A stretch of 64,000 nt of DNA from contig NZ_JSWG01000007.1 of the NCBI RefSeq assembly GCF_000797465.1, positions 1-64,000 of the forward strand, written 5' to 3'. Under the pieces are notes generated by a model that ran no database searches, was not told where the DNA came from, and saw nothing but the letters and a program-made list of their open reading frames with translations. Below, piece by piece: positions 47,701-57,722 of the stretch. The DNA is from Psychroserpens jangbogonensis. GTDB lineage: Bacteria > Bacteroidota > Bacteroidia > Flavobacteriales > Flavobacteriaceae. The position numbers were made by a program, and so were the translations under genes. Positions within the stretch are counted from its first letter, which is position 1, and each line of letters starts with the position of its first letter.

Positions 47701-50373
47701 TAATACTTTAGCATAAATATAGGCGGTTCCTGTACTATAACTTTCTGGAGTTAAAATTGGATTGATACCATCTATTGCGTCATCTATATTGGTGTAAAAT
47801 GTAATATCAAGATCGATGGTATTTGCGACAATTTCAGGGATCTTACTATCTAAATCTATAATAGAGATTCCATCTTGATCATCATCGCAAATAATAATAT
47901 CAGTTGGCAGCATTACTATAGGAGGATCGATAACTAGAACCTCCAGAGGTGAAATATCATAACAAGTCGTTTGAGTATTTGTAACTCTTGTATAAATCGT
48001 TATGGGATTAACAGTATTAGTATAGGTTTGCGGTAAAACATTTTCATCATCAATAGCATCTTGTTCTGTTAAATAGTATCTAACACTTGGAGAGTCAATT
48101 CCTGCGCTAACATAATCGTCAAAGCTTGATAGAATAATAGAGGTAAATCCATCAAAATCATTATCACAATATTCTACAATAGTAAGGTCTTGAATTTTTA
48201 TTGCTGGATAAATAACAAGGTCAATAAAATTAAATTGAACACAAGAATCTATTGTAGCCGTAATATAAATTGTTGTAGTAATGGAAGTTGCTGTATATAA
48301 AACGGTTTTATCGATCTCATTAGTATTGTTTAGTTGGTCCTCTTCAGTTTCAAAAAAAGAAATCTCAAAGCCTTGATAATTATTTAGTACAGCTATTTCT
48401 ACATCGTTTAAATCAAAATCAGCTATTTCATCGTTTGAAGCATCATCACAAATGCCATAATTACTGGTGTTAAAACCAGATTGAACTATATTAGTATGGA
48501 GCTCAATAGGCATAATTGAATAGCAACCAGTACTATCATTTGTAACTCTTATATAAACTATTTGAAGGTTAGATGTGGTATTCTGAAAAGCTGTTGGATC
48601 TGGAATTGGATTAATTGCTTCTTCAGCATCAATTTCTAATTCATGAAAACTTAAAGAAACTCCAGTAAGTCCTTGAATGATGTCATCTACAACCGAAGTT
48701 ATATCAAAAATTTCAAACCCATCATCGTCAGTTTCACAAGCTGAAATCCATTGGATTCCTTGATTTATTATTGGGTTTTCAAGTACAGAAATATTAATTG
48801 AAGTTGTATCAAAACATCCTGTAACATTATTTTGTACTCTAATATATAAAACTTCAGATGTATTGGTGTTAACATATGGTATTCCAACAGGATTCAGGCC
48901 TGTTTCAGCGCCATTTTGTGACGTGAAAAAAGAAACGACAAGATCTGGATTTATTGCTAATATTTCAGCAGCTGTGTCTACAAGATCAATTAGTGTAATA
49001 CCATTCGCAACATTATCATCGCAAACACTTATGTCTGAAGGCTGATTAAAAATAGGAGAGTTGTTAACCACCAAGTTAAAGGTTGTAAACCCTAAACAGC
49101 CTGTATTTGTTTCTTCAACCCTTGCGTATATGGTTTGTGGATTAGTAGTGTTTTGCCAAGGCACAGTAATAGTTGCAGTTTCGTTTATTGCGCCTACATT
49201 GGTTAAGTGATAACTTATATCATAATTTCCGGTTGGTACATTGACTAAAACCTGACTGTCTTTTGTTGTTAAATCAAAAATTGTTTGACCATCATTTATG
49301 GCATCGTCACAAAGAATAAAATCAGGAAGTTCTACGATATCTTGTTCTGAACCTAAATTTACAATGACTTCATCTTCAATAATACATGAACTATTACTAA
49401 TTTGAAGATTCACTGCAACACTATAATTTCCAGAATCTGATACTAGATATGTAGAGTTTGTAGCACCAGGAATGACAAGTCCATCTTTAGACCATTCATA
49501 TGTGGCAATATTATTTTGTACATCTCCATTTAGAATTAAAGATTGTGAACAGGTATTTATATCTGGTCCTAAATCTACAGAAGAAAGCGTAGTTGCACTC
49601 TGAATAAAAACTGCTGAGTCATAATTTTGGTCACTTTGATCAGCAATTATAAGTTTTATTCGATGTAGAACATTTGGTTGAATATTTGCTGTAGCGGACA
49701 TAACTTTAGTTCTTCCGTTATAATTTGTGTCTCCAATATTATAACCATCAAAATAATTTTCATTTTCAGCTGGACAAAACCCAACAATTTCATCATGAAT
49801 AGTATTTGTATTTACTGGGATTGAAGTTCCAGGAATTAAGGCAATATTTACAAAAGGTTCTGAAGTACCTGCTCGTTTAATAAGAATCGCAAAACCATCA
49901 GAATATTGACATGGAAAGTTTGTATTATATTCTTCTGAAGCCAAAATATAATTGAACGATATTTGATTGGTAGCAGAAAGAAAATCAAATTCAATAGAAG
50001 TGGCATTTAAAGTACCTGAAATACCTAAAACACTTTCTAAATCAGGATCTGTTGGCCAGTTAGCCGTGCCTTCATTCAATGTATTCGTATTAGTGCCATT
50101 TCCAGCAGAGTTGATATTTCCTGTAGATAATACAATTCCGTTTTCAAAAGGGAAGTTTGAATCTGCTTTATCGAAATCACCATAGCTGTTAAAACCACTA
50201 AACTGTCCGTTTACAGAAGATGAAATATTAGATATGTCGACGCAACCTTGCCCTAAGTTTGCTTGTATTAAAGCTTCAAGGGAAGATGTGTTTTCAGTCG
50301 AAATTTGTTGCGCTGATGACGTGTAAATGGAACACAAAATTAGTCCCAAACACAAGCGCTTAAATAGCTTCAT
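44713..50373 (-). CDS. Giant repeat adhesin, choice-of-anchor L and T9SS type B domains (paralogue 1)
   Basis: 1886 residues from ATG 50373. Signal peptide (MKLFKRLCLGLILCSIYTSS), choice-of-anchor L domain (~30-265, FPFENGIVLSTGNINS and FNYILASEEY), one Ig-like module, then 14 tandem repeats of ~95 residues. Each repeat begins near C-D-D-D-x-D-G, holds YF/YY-x4-D/E-A and ends N-P-Q-T-I-Y-V-R-V-x-N-x3-G-C-Y. A PKD-like module and the gliding-motility T9SS type B domain (PKFMTPNDDGHFDTWHITG ... GHFSLRL) close the protein. The Asp-rich repeat starts could bind calcium. Most similar to the next gene (50538-55382) across its full length, with three additional repeats. Confidence 0.93.
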   Translation of the reverse strand: MKLFKRLCLGLILCSIYTSSAQQISTENTSSLEALIQANLGQGCVDISNISSSVNGQFSGFNSYGDFDKADSNFPFENGIVLSTGNINSAGNGTNTNTLNEGTANWPTDPDLESVLGISGTLNATSIEFDFLSATNQISFNYILASEEYNTNFPCQYSDGFAILIKRAGTSEPFVNIALIPGTSIPVNTNTIHDEIVGFCPAENENYFDGYNIGDTNYNGRTKVMSATANIQPNVLHRIKLIIADQSDQNYDSAVFIQSATTLSSVDLGPDINTCSQSLILNGDVQNNIATYEWSKDGLVIPGATNSTYLVSDSGNYSVAVNLQISNSSCIIEDEVIVNLGSEQDIVELPDFILCDDAINDGQTIFDLTTKDSQVLVNVPTGNYDISYHLTNVGAINETATITVPWQNTTNPQTIYARVEETNTGCLGFTTFNLVVNNSPIFNQPSDISVCDDNVANGITLIDLVDTAAEILAINPDLVVSFFTSQNGAETGLNPVGIPYVNTNTSEVLYIRVQNNVTGCFDTTSINISVLENPIINQGIQWISACETDDDGFEIFDITSVVDDIIQGLTGVSLSFHELEIDAEEAINPIPDPTAFQNTTSNLQIVYIRVTNDSTGCYSIMPIELHTNIVQSGFNTSNYGICDDASNDEIADFDLNDVEIAVLNNYQGFEISFFETEEDQLNNTNEIDKTVLYTATSITTTIYITATIDSCVQFNFIDLVIYPAIKIQDLTIVEYCDNDFDGFTSIILSSFDDYVSAGIDSPSVRYYLTEQDAIDDENVLPQTYTNTVNPITIYTRVTNTQTTCYDISPLEVLVIDPPIVMLPTDIIICDDDQDGISIIDLDSKIPEIVANTIDLDITFYTNIDDAIDGINPILTPESYSTGTAYIYAKVLNIITTCYTIVGFDIYVNTLPVFIPISNFITCESDGDEINDFFFNLKDDEILNGQLGKQTLYFENAQDAIDRTNIIDKNNAYQNLSNPQTIHVRVENLTDQDCFGTSSLAINVTPFPLYNVPTDFEVCDDISNDGIDIFDLNFKVTEISSGIPENLDISFHLSYDDADLNLNELPLNYINISNPQLLFVRIENGSFCYSITDFSLGVIQVPEVNLAPDLTNCDDDYDGFTSFNLTDVEIEVLDIRQDDLVVSYHESLLGTETNTDVISNPGNYTNISNPQIVYIKVNSTISNCYSVLPINLYVNLPPLINEFETYGICINPTSSFDLNVINDVIVDDDTDVLFSYFESLADAQSSSNSLDTNYTYTSTSDTIFVRVEFSTTGCFYIYPFQLIVHPLPIANQPPALQACDDDSNDGIRDFNLFSVNNAVLGAQVANEFTITYFNSGAEADLGTSPLTYNYIGQDGETIHVRIENNITGCFSLTQFDLVVNNHPNVPSSITNCDTDYDSITSFDLTQTESELFDTVNPDNVISYFESIEDLQNNMNVIPNPADYNNLFSPQTIYIKVFNTVANCFTFVPLELNVDLPPAINPLESFEVCANETATLTDINSHFLLQTANVIVVYYPTELDALNQSNPLDNDYEYQTTSDTIFARVEFSTTHCYHVHEFDLIVNPNPIAYAPDDIVECDDDYDGFYTFDLSSQNTMVLNGQNPNEFTVSYYNDLLSAEDSTNALENIYEANSNETIYVRLENNITGCYDITSFDIIIHPKPVLDIGSQLICLDDLPLFVSANTNQVGDTYLWSTNQTTPEIEITDIGTYSVTVTSPYGCEITEYFTVTESEAASIIITESIDFSDPNNIVVTINGIGNYLYQLDDDEPQLSNVFENVSIGYHILTIIDLNGCASVTKEIVIIDAPKFMTPNDDGHFDTWHITGVETLPGTIIYIFDRYGKLLKTLTSNSPGWNGTYNGNVMPNSDYWFLAQVRDGNNIFEVKGHFSLRL

Positions 50374-50537
50374 ATATAACGGTTAGTTATAACAAATAGA
50401 TAAAGCAAAGCTGTAGATTTTACAACGATGTCTAATCTGGAACTTGTGAATGTAAAAAAAATATGTGTTTATTGAAACTTTATGATGTATACGGTAGTTT
50501 TTATCAGTTTAAGTGCAACATAGTTGACTGTCATTTT

Positions 50538-53500
50538 TTAATATCTCAAAGCAAAATGTCCTTTAACGTCAAAAGCAATATTACCTTTCCTAACTTTTGC
50601 TAGAAACCAGTAGTCACTGGCAGGCATTAAATTCCCGTTATATCTACCATTCCAACCAACTGATGATGAGGTTAGTTGCGTTAAAAGTTTACCGTATCGA
50701 TCATAAATATAAATGATAGTTCCTGGTAAGGTTTCAACACCTATAATATGCCAAGTATCAAAATAACCATCGCTATTAGGTGTCATAAATTTTGGTGCGT
50801 CAATAACTACAATCTCTTTTGTTACTTCAGCACAACCATTTAAGTCAATTATTGTAACAGTATGATAACCTATACTTACATTTTGAAATACGTTTGAAAT
50901 TTGAGGTTCATCATCATCCAATTGGTATAAATAGTTACCAATACCACTGATGGTTACTGTTATATTATTCGGGTCTGAAAAATCAACAGTTTCAGTCAAT
51001 TCAATTGATGCTGTTTCAGATTCTGAAACCGTAAACACTCTTGTTGTTTCACAGCCTAAAGAAGTAGTTACTGTTACAAAGTAAGTTCCAACTTCAGTAA
51101 TTTCAATTTCTGGAGTTGTGTCATCTGTAGACCAAAGATATAGATCTCCAACTTGATTTGTATTTGCACTTACAAGTAATGGCAAGTTATCTAAACATAT
51201 TACCTGATCTTCAATATCAACAACAGGTTTTGGATTAACAGTTGTAATAAACTGAGTTATTGTATAACAACCAGATATATTATTCTCAACTCGAGCATAA
51301 ATAGTTTGTCCATCAAATGCATCATATAAAATTGTTAAAGCATCTTCTCCTTCTTCAGCTAGTAAATCGTCATCATAGTAGGTTACAGTAAAGTTCGATG
51401 GATTTTGTCCACCTAAAATCACCACATTTTGTTGACCTAGATTAAATTCAAAAAAGCCATCATAATCATCATCACAAGTAATCAAATCGTTTGGTTGAAT
51501 TGCAATAGGTGCAGGGTTTACAATAAGGCTAAATTGATGTATATAAAAACAATGCGTTGTTGAAAATTCTACACGTGCAAAAATAATATCATTATTAGTT
51601 TGGTAATTGTAGTCTGAATCTAAGGCATTAGTTTGGTTTTCAGCATCTAGAAATGTTGGGTAATAATCTAATAATACGTTAGCAGATTGTTCAAGAAGTA
51701 TTGAATTAATTTCTGTTAAATCTGTAATGTCTTCATCATTATCGCAAACCTCATGACTCGAAATTGCGTTAATAGCAGGAGGTAGGTTTACAATAAGTTC
51801 TAAAGGAACTGATACAAAACAGTCTGAAATAGTATTAGTTACACGAACATAAACTGTTTGTGGGTCTGTAAGGTTTGTATAATTCCCAGGATCTGTAATA
51901 GTATTAGTTTGTAAAAAAGAATCTTCAAAAGTAACATGATATGTAATTTCAATGTTGTCTTGTCTTACATCTAAAATATCAAACTCAGAGAGTGTTAAAT
52001 CGAAAACAACAATTCCATCGTAATCTTCATCACATTGAATTAATGGTTGTGGCTCATTTACATCAGGAGCTGCAATAACATTAAGAACAAAAGAAGTATA
52101 AGATTCACAAATTGTTCCGTTATTAATTCTTACATAAATCTGTTGTGGATTTACACTATTGCTAAAATTTAAGGGTAGTGGGTTTATATTATTTTCTGCA
52201 TTATTTTGCGATGTGTGAAATGTAACTTCTTCAATGTCTGTAGTGCCTTGAGTGATTTCTGTAAGTTGTACATTGAAATCAAATTCAACACTACCATCGT
52301 TGGTAATATCATCACAGATGAAAATATCTGTTGGGACATTAAACAATGGATTAGTACCAACTTCTATAGGAAAAGATGATGTAGCATAACAATTTGGATC
52401 TGTAAAGTTTTCTACCCTAATAAAAATGGTTTGTGGGTTTGATATGTTTACATAAATATTATCCTTGTCAATTGGGTTTACATTATTTTCAGCATCTAAT
52501 GCTGTTATATAATAAAGTACTTCTTTTCCAGTTTGACCATTTAAAATATCGGCATCTTGAGTTGAAAATATAAACTCTCCTAAGCCATCATCGCCAATTT
52601 CACAAAATTTATATAGACTAATTGGGTTAATGACTGGCAGTGTATTAACAATAACTTCAAAGTTTTCTATCGAATAACAACCAGTAGTAGAGTTTTCAAT
52701 TCTAACAAAAATAGCTTCTGTAACCGCTAAATAATTTGAAGTAACTAGAATATTGTTTATATCATCTTCTGCATCAGTTTGACTATTGTGGAATGTAATA
52801 TTTCTATTGGTTGTATTTGAAACTATTTCTGAGATCTTAGAATTTAAATTAATAATTGAAACTCCATCTTGATCTGAGTCACATATAATGATATCAGTAG
52901 GTTCGTTACTCATAGGAGCAGGAAGAACTTCAATCTCAAAACTATTAACATCTGCACAACCTGTAAGTGAAAATGCTATTCTTGCAAATATTGTTTGTGG
53001 GTTAGTAGTGTTAGTGAAAAGTGTAGGTAAGCCATTACTATTTGTATTGGCATCATCTTCAGTCTCAAAATAAGTTACTGAATAATCAATTTGGTTATTG
53101 GTTATTTGAGCATCAAATTGGCTTAAATCTATTGCAGTAAAACCGTCTTGATCTAAATCACATACACTTACTGATCCTATTGAATCAAATTCTGTTATTG
53201 AGTTAATGATAAGTTCAATTTCTGCATTTTCTTGACACGTAGGACTTGTGATTGTGATATACAGAGTTTGTGGAACTGTCGTTGGTTCGAAAGGAACTGA
53301 TGTATCAATTGGGTTTATTTGATTATCTCTATCGTTTTCAGTTAAATAAAAATCGATAAGAATTGTTACACCTAATATATCATCTAAGTTGCCTATTATT
53401 GCTTCTGAAACACCAATAAGGTCAAATGTTTCTAAGCCATCATTACCAGCATCACAGATACTAAAATTAACTAAATTTGTTCCGGTTATTAATAAATTGG

Positions 53501-55382
53501 TATGAATCTCAATAGGAGTAATACTTGCACATCCTGTAAGTTGGTCTTCAACTCTAATGTATACAATCTGTTCGAAAAGTATTACGTTTTGATAATTAGT
53601 TTCATTTGCAATGGCATTGATACCTAAATCAGCATCTCCTTGAGTTAGGTGAAACGTTACGTTTACACCAGTGATTCCTTGAAGAACATCATTAACAACT
53701 GATGTTAAATCAAAATTCGCAAATCCATCATGATCACTATCACATGCATCAATATATTGTGGTTCAGTATTGATTGAAGGATTAGCTAAAACTTCTATAT
53801 CTAGTGTAGTTGTACTTGAACATCCTGTGTTGGCATCAGTAACATTTACAAAAAGAGTTTCAGTAGTATTAATATTAACATAAGGCAAAGGAACAGCGTT
53901 AATTCCGTTGTCAGCTTCACTTTGAGTCAAGTGGTAAGTTACTAGTAAATCTATATTTCCATTAGTAATTTCATCATCTCTTTGAGATAAATCAATAGCT
54001 GTTACACCATCTGAGTTTGAATCATCACATACGATTAACGCAGAAGGTGGAGTAATTGTAGGTTTTGGGTTTACAATTAAATCAAATTCTTGGTAAGCCA
54101 AACATCCATTTACTGTGTCTTCAATTTTTACAAATATAGTCTGTGGATTAGACGTATTTTGAATTGGAGCAGTAATAGGGTTTGTTCCATTAAGAGCATC
54201 ATTTGCTGTGTAATGGTAACTTACAGTATAACTTGATGAAGGTACAGAGGCCAAAGCTTCTGAATCTTTAGTTGATAGGTCAAAGGTTTCTATTCCATTG
54301 CCACTAAGATCATCACAAAGTTGGTAATCTGAAATTGCATCAGCAGATTGAGTTGAGCTTAACACAACATTTACGGTGTCTTCTATAACACAAGTTGAGT
54401 TTGTTAATGGGATTTCTATTGAAACCGTGTAATCTCCCGTTTGTGTAACGTTTAAAGTAGATTGGTTTTCACCAGGAATTAAAACATTATTAAAAAGCCA
54501 AGAATAGGTTGCAAGTGGATTGTCAATATTACCATCTAAAGTAACATTACTAGCACAAGTTTGAATATCATTTCCAAGATCTACATTGGCATTAAAACTA
54601 TTACCTTCAATAAATACAGCTGAATCATAGTTTTTATCCGTTTGATCGGCAATAACAATTTTGATATGGTATTGTACATTTGGTGTAATACCTGCAGTTG
54701 CAGTCATTACGGTTGTACGACCATTATAGTTTGTGTCTCCTAAATTAAAGCCTTCAAAAAATTGCTCATTTGAAGGTGCACAGAATCCAACTATTTCGTC
54801 ATGTATTGTATTTGTATTTACAGGTGTTGTAGTTCCTGGTATAATCGCAATATTTGTATAAGGGTTACTCGTTCCAGCTTCTCTAATAAGAAATGCAAAT
54901 CCATCAGAGTACTCACAAGGAAAGTTTCCGAAGTATTCTTCAGAAGCTAAGATGTAGTTAAATTGAATCTGATTAGAAACTGATATAAAATCAAATTCTA
55001 TTGATGTAGCGTTTAATGTTCCAGAAATTCCTAAAGCAGATTCTAAGTCTGAATCTGTAGTCCAATTTGTCTCTCCTTCGTTTAATATATCATTATTTTG
55101 AGTGTTACCACCAGAAATAGGATTTCCAGTAGAAAGCATGATACCATTTTGAAAAGGGAAATTAGATCCAGCTTTCTCAAAGTACGCAAAACTATTGAAT
55201 CCATTAATGGATCCGTTTACCTGCGAGCTAATGTTAGAGGTTTCTACACAACCTTGAACTAGGTTATTTTCAATTAGTTGTTGTTCAGTATATGAATTAT
55301 CTATACTAATTTGTTGACCATAACTTGTAAGGCCAAAAAACAGGCAGAATAATACTGCGAGGGATTGTTTTAAAATATTCAT
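50538..55382 (-). CDS. Giant repeat adhesin, choice-of-anchor L and T9SS type B domains (paralogue 2)
   Basis: 1614 residues from ATG 55382 (MNILKQSLAVLFCLFFGLTS, a signal peptide); the 11 residues upstream in frame are not signal-like. Same layout as its neighbour: choice-of-anchor L (FPFQNGIMLSTGNPISGG, FNYILASEEY), Ig-like module, 11 tandem ~95-residue repeats, PKD-like module, and a type B sorting domain nearly identical to that of paralogue 1 (PKFMTPNSDGYFDTWHIIG ... GHFALRY). The repeats align one by one with those of paralogue 1 except for a missing block of three. The upstream region holds the 13-base regulatory motif in a phased array. Confidence 0.93.
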   Translation of the reverse strand: MNILKQSLAVLFCLFFGLTSYGQQISIDNSYTEQQLIENNLVQGCVETSNISSQVNGSINGFNSFAYFEKAGSNFPFQNGIMLSTGNPISGGNTQNNDILNEGETNWTTDSDLESALGISGTLNATSIEFDFISVSNQIQFNYILASEEYFGNFPCEYSDGFAFLIREAGTSNPYTNIAIIPGTTTPVNTNTIHDEIVGFCAPSNEQFFEGFNLGDTNYNGRTTVMTATAGITPNVQYHIKIVIADQTDKNYDSAVFIEGNSFNANVDLGNDIQTCASNVTLDGNIDNPLATYSWLFNNVLIPGENQSTLNVTQTGDYTVSIEIPLTNSTCVIEDTVNVVLSSTQSADAISDYQLCDDLSGNGIETFDLSTKDSEALASVPSSSYTVSYHYTANDALNGTNPITAPIQNTSNPQTIFVKIEDTVNGCLAYQEFDLIVNPKPTITPPSALIVCDDSNSDGVTAIDLSQRDDEITNGNIDLLVTYHLTQSEADNGINAVPLPYVNINTTETLFVNVTDANTGCSSTTTLDIEVLANPSINTEPQYIDACDSDHDGFANFDLTSVVNDVLQGITGVNVTFHLTQGDADLGINAIANETNYQNVILFEQIVYIRVEDQLTGCASITPIEIHTNLLITGTNLVNFSICDAGNDGLETFDLIGVSEAIIGNLDDILGVTILIDFYLTENDRDNQINPIDTSVPFEPTTVPQTLYITITSPTCQENAEIELIINSITEFDSIGSVSVCDLDQDGFTAIDLSQFDAQITNNQIDYSVTYFETEDDANTNSNGLPTLFTNTTNPQTIFARIAFSLTGCADVNSFEIEVLPAPMSNEPTDIIICDSDQDGVSIINLNSKISEIVSNTTNRNITFHNSQTDAEDDINNILVTSNYLAVTEAIFVRIENSTTGCYSIENFEVIVNTLPVINPISLYKFCEIGDDGLGEFIFSTQDADILNGQTGKEVLYYITALDAENNVNPIDKDNIYVNISNPQTIFIRVENFTDPNCYATSSFPIEVGTNPLFNVPTDIFICDDITNDGSVEFDFNVQLTEITQGTTDIEEVTFHTSQNNAENNINPLPLNFSNSVNPQQIYVRINNGTICESYTSFVLNVIAAPDVNEPQPLIQCDEDYDGIVVFDLTLSEFDILDVRQDNIEITYHVTFEDSFLQTNTITDPGNYTNLTDPQTVYVRVTNTISDCFVSVPLELIVNLPPAINAISSHEVCDNDEDITDLTEINSILLEQSANVLLDYYPTFLDAENQTNALDSDYNYQTNNDIIFARVEFSTTHCFYIHQFSLIVNPAPIAIQPNDLITCDDDYDGFFEFNLGQQNVVILGGQNPSNFTVTYYDDDLLAEEGEDALTILYDAFDGQTIYARVENNISGCYTITQFITTVNPKPVVDIEDQVICLDNLPLLVSANTNQVGDLYLWSTDDTTPEIEITEVGTYFVTVTTSLGCETTRVFTVSESETASIELTETVDFSDPNNITVTISGIGNYLYQLDDDEPQISNVFQNVSIGYHTVTIIDLNGCAEVTKEIVVIDAPKFMTPNSDGYFDTWHIIGVETLPGTIIYIYDRYGKLLTQLTSSSVGWNGRYNGNLMPASDYWFLAKVRKGNIAFDVKGHFALRY

Positions 55383-55897
55383 TATTAAGCGGTTAAGTTC
55401 ATGGTGGTTAACCACGAGGTTTGGGACTATGGGCTAAATTGATAATTTTAATTGTCGAAATATAGAACTGTATTAGATGAAATGCAAATTTTTACGACGA
55501 AATGCATAAAACATTAACATTTGATTTTTTTGCCAGAAACAAATTCTGAGGCTCTTTTGATAAGTATTTTACGTTCTTTAGGTTTGAAAATGTACAAGTA
55601 AATCATTACGTATATCATAAGGTAGGATTTTAAATATTGGGATATTGTCTGAAGTTGGAGCAGAATGAACTGCACAGTCACTCATATATAATACTTACAA
55701 GTTTGTAAAGCACGATGGCACTAAAACTATAATTGAATGGTGTGAAATATCTTTTCATACTAAGTAGGTTAGTAGTCTCTCGTTATTAATACAATAGTGA
55801 GGGAAAAGATTGTTAAGCGATTAATTTGAAATTGAAAATAGAGGATAAGATGTTAATAGACAAATAAATACGACGAACAACGTCAAATTTTAACAGT
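55383..55897. other. 515-base intergenic region in the adhesin cluster
   Basis: It holds the phased motif array (55454-55507) and, near 55868-55892 just after the stop of the 594-residue gene, the related-looking ACGACGAACAACGTC. A 34-codon minus-strand ORF (55514-55618, MIYVMIYLYIFKPKERK...) ends just upstream of the array; it has no supporting evidence. Otherwise AT-rich with no terminator, tRNA or further gene seen. Confidence 0.6.
55454..55507 (-). promoter_or_regulatory. Phased motif array upstream of the 1614-residue adhesin
   Basis: On the minus strand ATGCATTTCGTCG (55495-55507) is followed by TGCATTTCATC (55475-55485 region) and ATATTTCGACA (55454-55462 region). Aligned on the central TTTCG/TTTCA the steps are 20 and 22 bases, about two helical turns each. 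The 13-base core is identical to the two copies at 14106 and 14136. It ends about 70 bases before the adhesin ATG. Confidence 0.5.
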
Positions 55898-57682
55898 TTA
55901 GTAATTCACATAAACCCATCCAACCATTGGTCGATAGTTAGAATCATTAAAATTGATTACATAGAAATAGGTACCCACAGGAACTCGTTTACCATGGTTG
56001 TTAAGACCTCTATTAATTAAACCAAACCATCGTTTATCATTATGGCCTTCAAAAATTAGAGTGCCATACCTATTGAATATTTTTAATTCGTGATTTTCAA
56101 ATACATCATAGAGCCCTTGAATATTAAACCAATCATTTGAGTTATCATTATTAGGTGAAAAGCCTTGAGGAATAAATGGAGGACAGTTTTCAACTAAAAC
56201 ATCAAAAGCGTAAACATCATAGCAAGGAGGATTGTCAATTTTTGCATAAATGGTCTGAGGGTTACTTGTATTGTTATAGTTTTCCGGAATAAGAATTTCA
56301 TTGGTATCCAATTCTAAATCGAATAGACTTGTGTAAAAACTTATAGTGTTAGTTTGGTTGATGCCATTTGTCTCTATAACTTCAAATAGGTCGAAAACTG
56401 CTGAACTAAACCCTTCATTACAAGAGAGCATACTTGGTAATATTACTAAAGGAGGAACAATTAATAAATCTAGAACAGTTTCAAAGCTATTATTTGTTTC
56501 ATTAATTTCAGTAACTGATCCATTACTCATACCATCATCATCTACAACAAGAGATAAGGTAAATGAATCACCTACGGTATCTGGTATTAATAGTGAAATA
56601 GTTCCAATTTCAAAGTCATTTATTTGAATTTCATTTTGTGTAATCGCTTGACCAATTAATAAACTATTTGCATAAAATGCTATATCTGTATTGACTGGTA
56701 GAGGGTCTGTGCTATTCGTATTAAAAACAGTGTACTCAATATCTATGGTTCTGTCGCCACAGTTAATACTGTAATCATTAAGCATAATTGTAGCATCTGG
56801 TAGCTGACTGTTAAGAACTGTAATAATATTATTAATCATTACAAAATCTTGACCAGAGGTAAGTTCTATAGTGGCTGCAGTATCACCTATTGTAATATTA
56901 TTTTGAATATCGTAGACATCAATATCCATATTAAATAAATTGGAAGCTCCAGTAAAACTATTTGTTCCGTTAAAGGCATTATTGTTAGGATTTAATGGCG
57001 GATTTCCGATTAAATTCCCATTAATAGTTAATTGTTCATTTACTGCTAATCCTGCATCTCCTTCCCAAGCAACAAAACCAATTTTAGCGCCTTGATTGTC
57101 TAAAACATTTAAATTATCTAAAGTAACAGTTAAATTTGTTGGGACGCTTTGTAAACCATCGTAAACATTTAATTGATTTAAAGGAAGGCTGAGATCTTCA
57201 TAAATGATTGTAATTGCCCAACCACCAAAATTTGTTCCAGTAGGACAGTATGGACCAATAACTCCAGTAAGATCAAATTCAGAAATTGTGTACGCAGTAC
57301 TACCTTGATCTTGAACGATGGTTGTAATATCTGCAAATGCAGCAAAGAAAACTCTTATATCATCTAATGCATTACTAAAAGTTCTATCAGCCGAAACCTG
57401 AATTCCATTGACTTCAATATCAAAATCTCCAGTTCCCGATCCAGCCCAATATAAATAGGCCGCTATAATGTTTTGATTGGTATTTAAAGAAAGATTAGCT
57501 GAAGATGAGGTGAGTATACTACAAGGCCCTAAAGTACCATTCTCAGCAGTATTTAAGGTGTTTCCAATTGCAGTGTAGTCGAACCGACCATTATATTGCT
57601 GGAACAATTCAATATCTTGACCAAATAAAGCAAGTGGAGAAGCGTAAAGGAAAATGAAAATTACAAATTTGCCAAGCCTCAT
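55898..57682 (-). CDS. Secreted protein with CARDB-like and gliding-motility C-terminal domains
   Basis: 594 residues from ATG 57682. Signal peptide (MRLGKFVIFIFLYASPLALF), then a ~270-residue beta-rich N-terminal domain (AAYLYWAGSGTGDFDIEVNG, GGWAITIIYEDLSLPLNQLN) seen in secreted proteins of this phylum, a CARDB-like module (~300-400, INCGDRTIDIEYTVFN), one ~95-residue repeat like those of its neighbours (NPQTIYAKIDNPPCYDVYAF) and a C-terminal gliding-motility/T9SS domain (FIPQGFSPNNDNSNDWFNIQ ... VGTYFYVINF). This sorting domain is a more distant version of the one in the other four cluster members. It lies 40 bases after the 1134-residue gene and is probably co-transcribed with it. Confidence 0.88.
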   Translation of the reverse strand: MRLGKFVIFIFLYASPLALFGQDIELFQQYNGRFDYTAIGNTLNTAENGTLGPCSILTSSSANLSLNTNQNIIAAYLYWAGSGTGDFDIEVNGIQVSADRTFSNALDDIRVFFAAFADITTIVQDQGSTAYTISEFDLTGVIGPYCPTGTNFGGWAITIIYEDLSLPLNQLNVYDGLQSVPTNLTVTLDNLNVLDNQGAKIGFVAWEGDAGLAVNEQLTINGNLIGNPPLNPNNNAFNGTNSFTGASNLFNMDIDVYDIQNNITIGDTAATIELTSGQDFVMINNIITVLNSQLPDATIMLNDYSINCGDRTIDIEYTVFNTNSTDPLPVNTDIAFYANSLLIGQAITQNEIQINDFEIGTISLLIPDTVGDSFTLSLVVDDDGMSNGSVTEINETNNSFETVLDLLIVPPLVILPSMLSCNEGFSSAVFDLFEVIETNGINQTNTISFYTSLFDLELDTNEILIPENYNNTSNPQTIYAKIDNPPCYDVYAFDVLVENCPPFIPQGFSPNNDNSNDWFNIQGLYDVFENHELKIFNRYGTLIFEGHNDKRWFGLINRGLNNHGKRVPVGTYFYVINFNDSNYRPMVGWVYVNY

Positions 57683-57722
57683 TGCGAGTTGTTTTGTTAG
57701 GTGAATTTACACAATTTATTTT

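Noticed and set aside
55514-55618. 34-codon minus-strand ORF (MIYVMIYLYIFKPKERK...) upstream of the adhesin motif array
   Set aside because: Short, AT-rich, no promoter box and no recognised family; it might be a gene remnant but cannot be supported.
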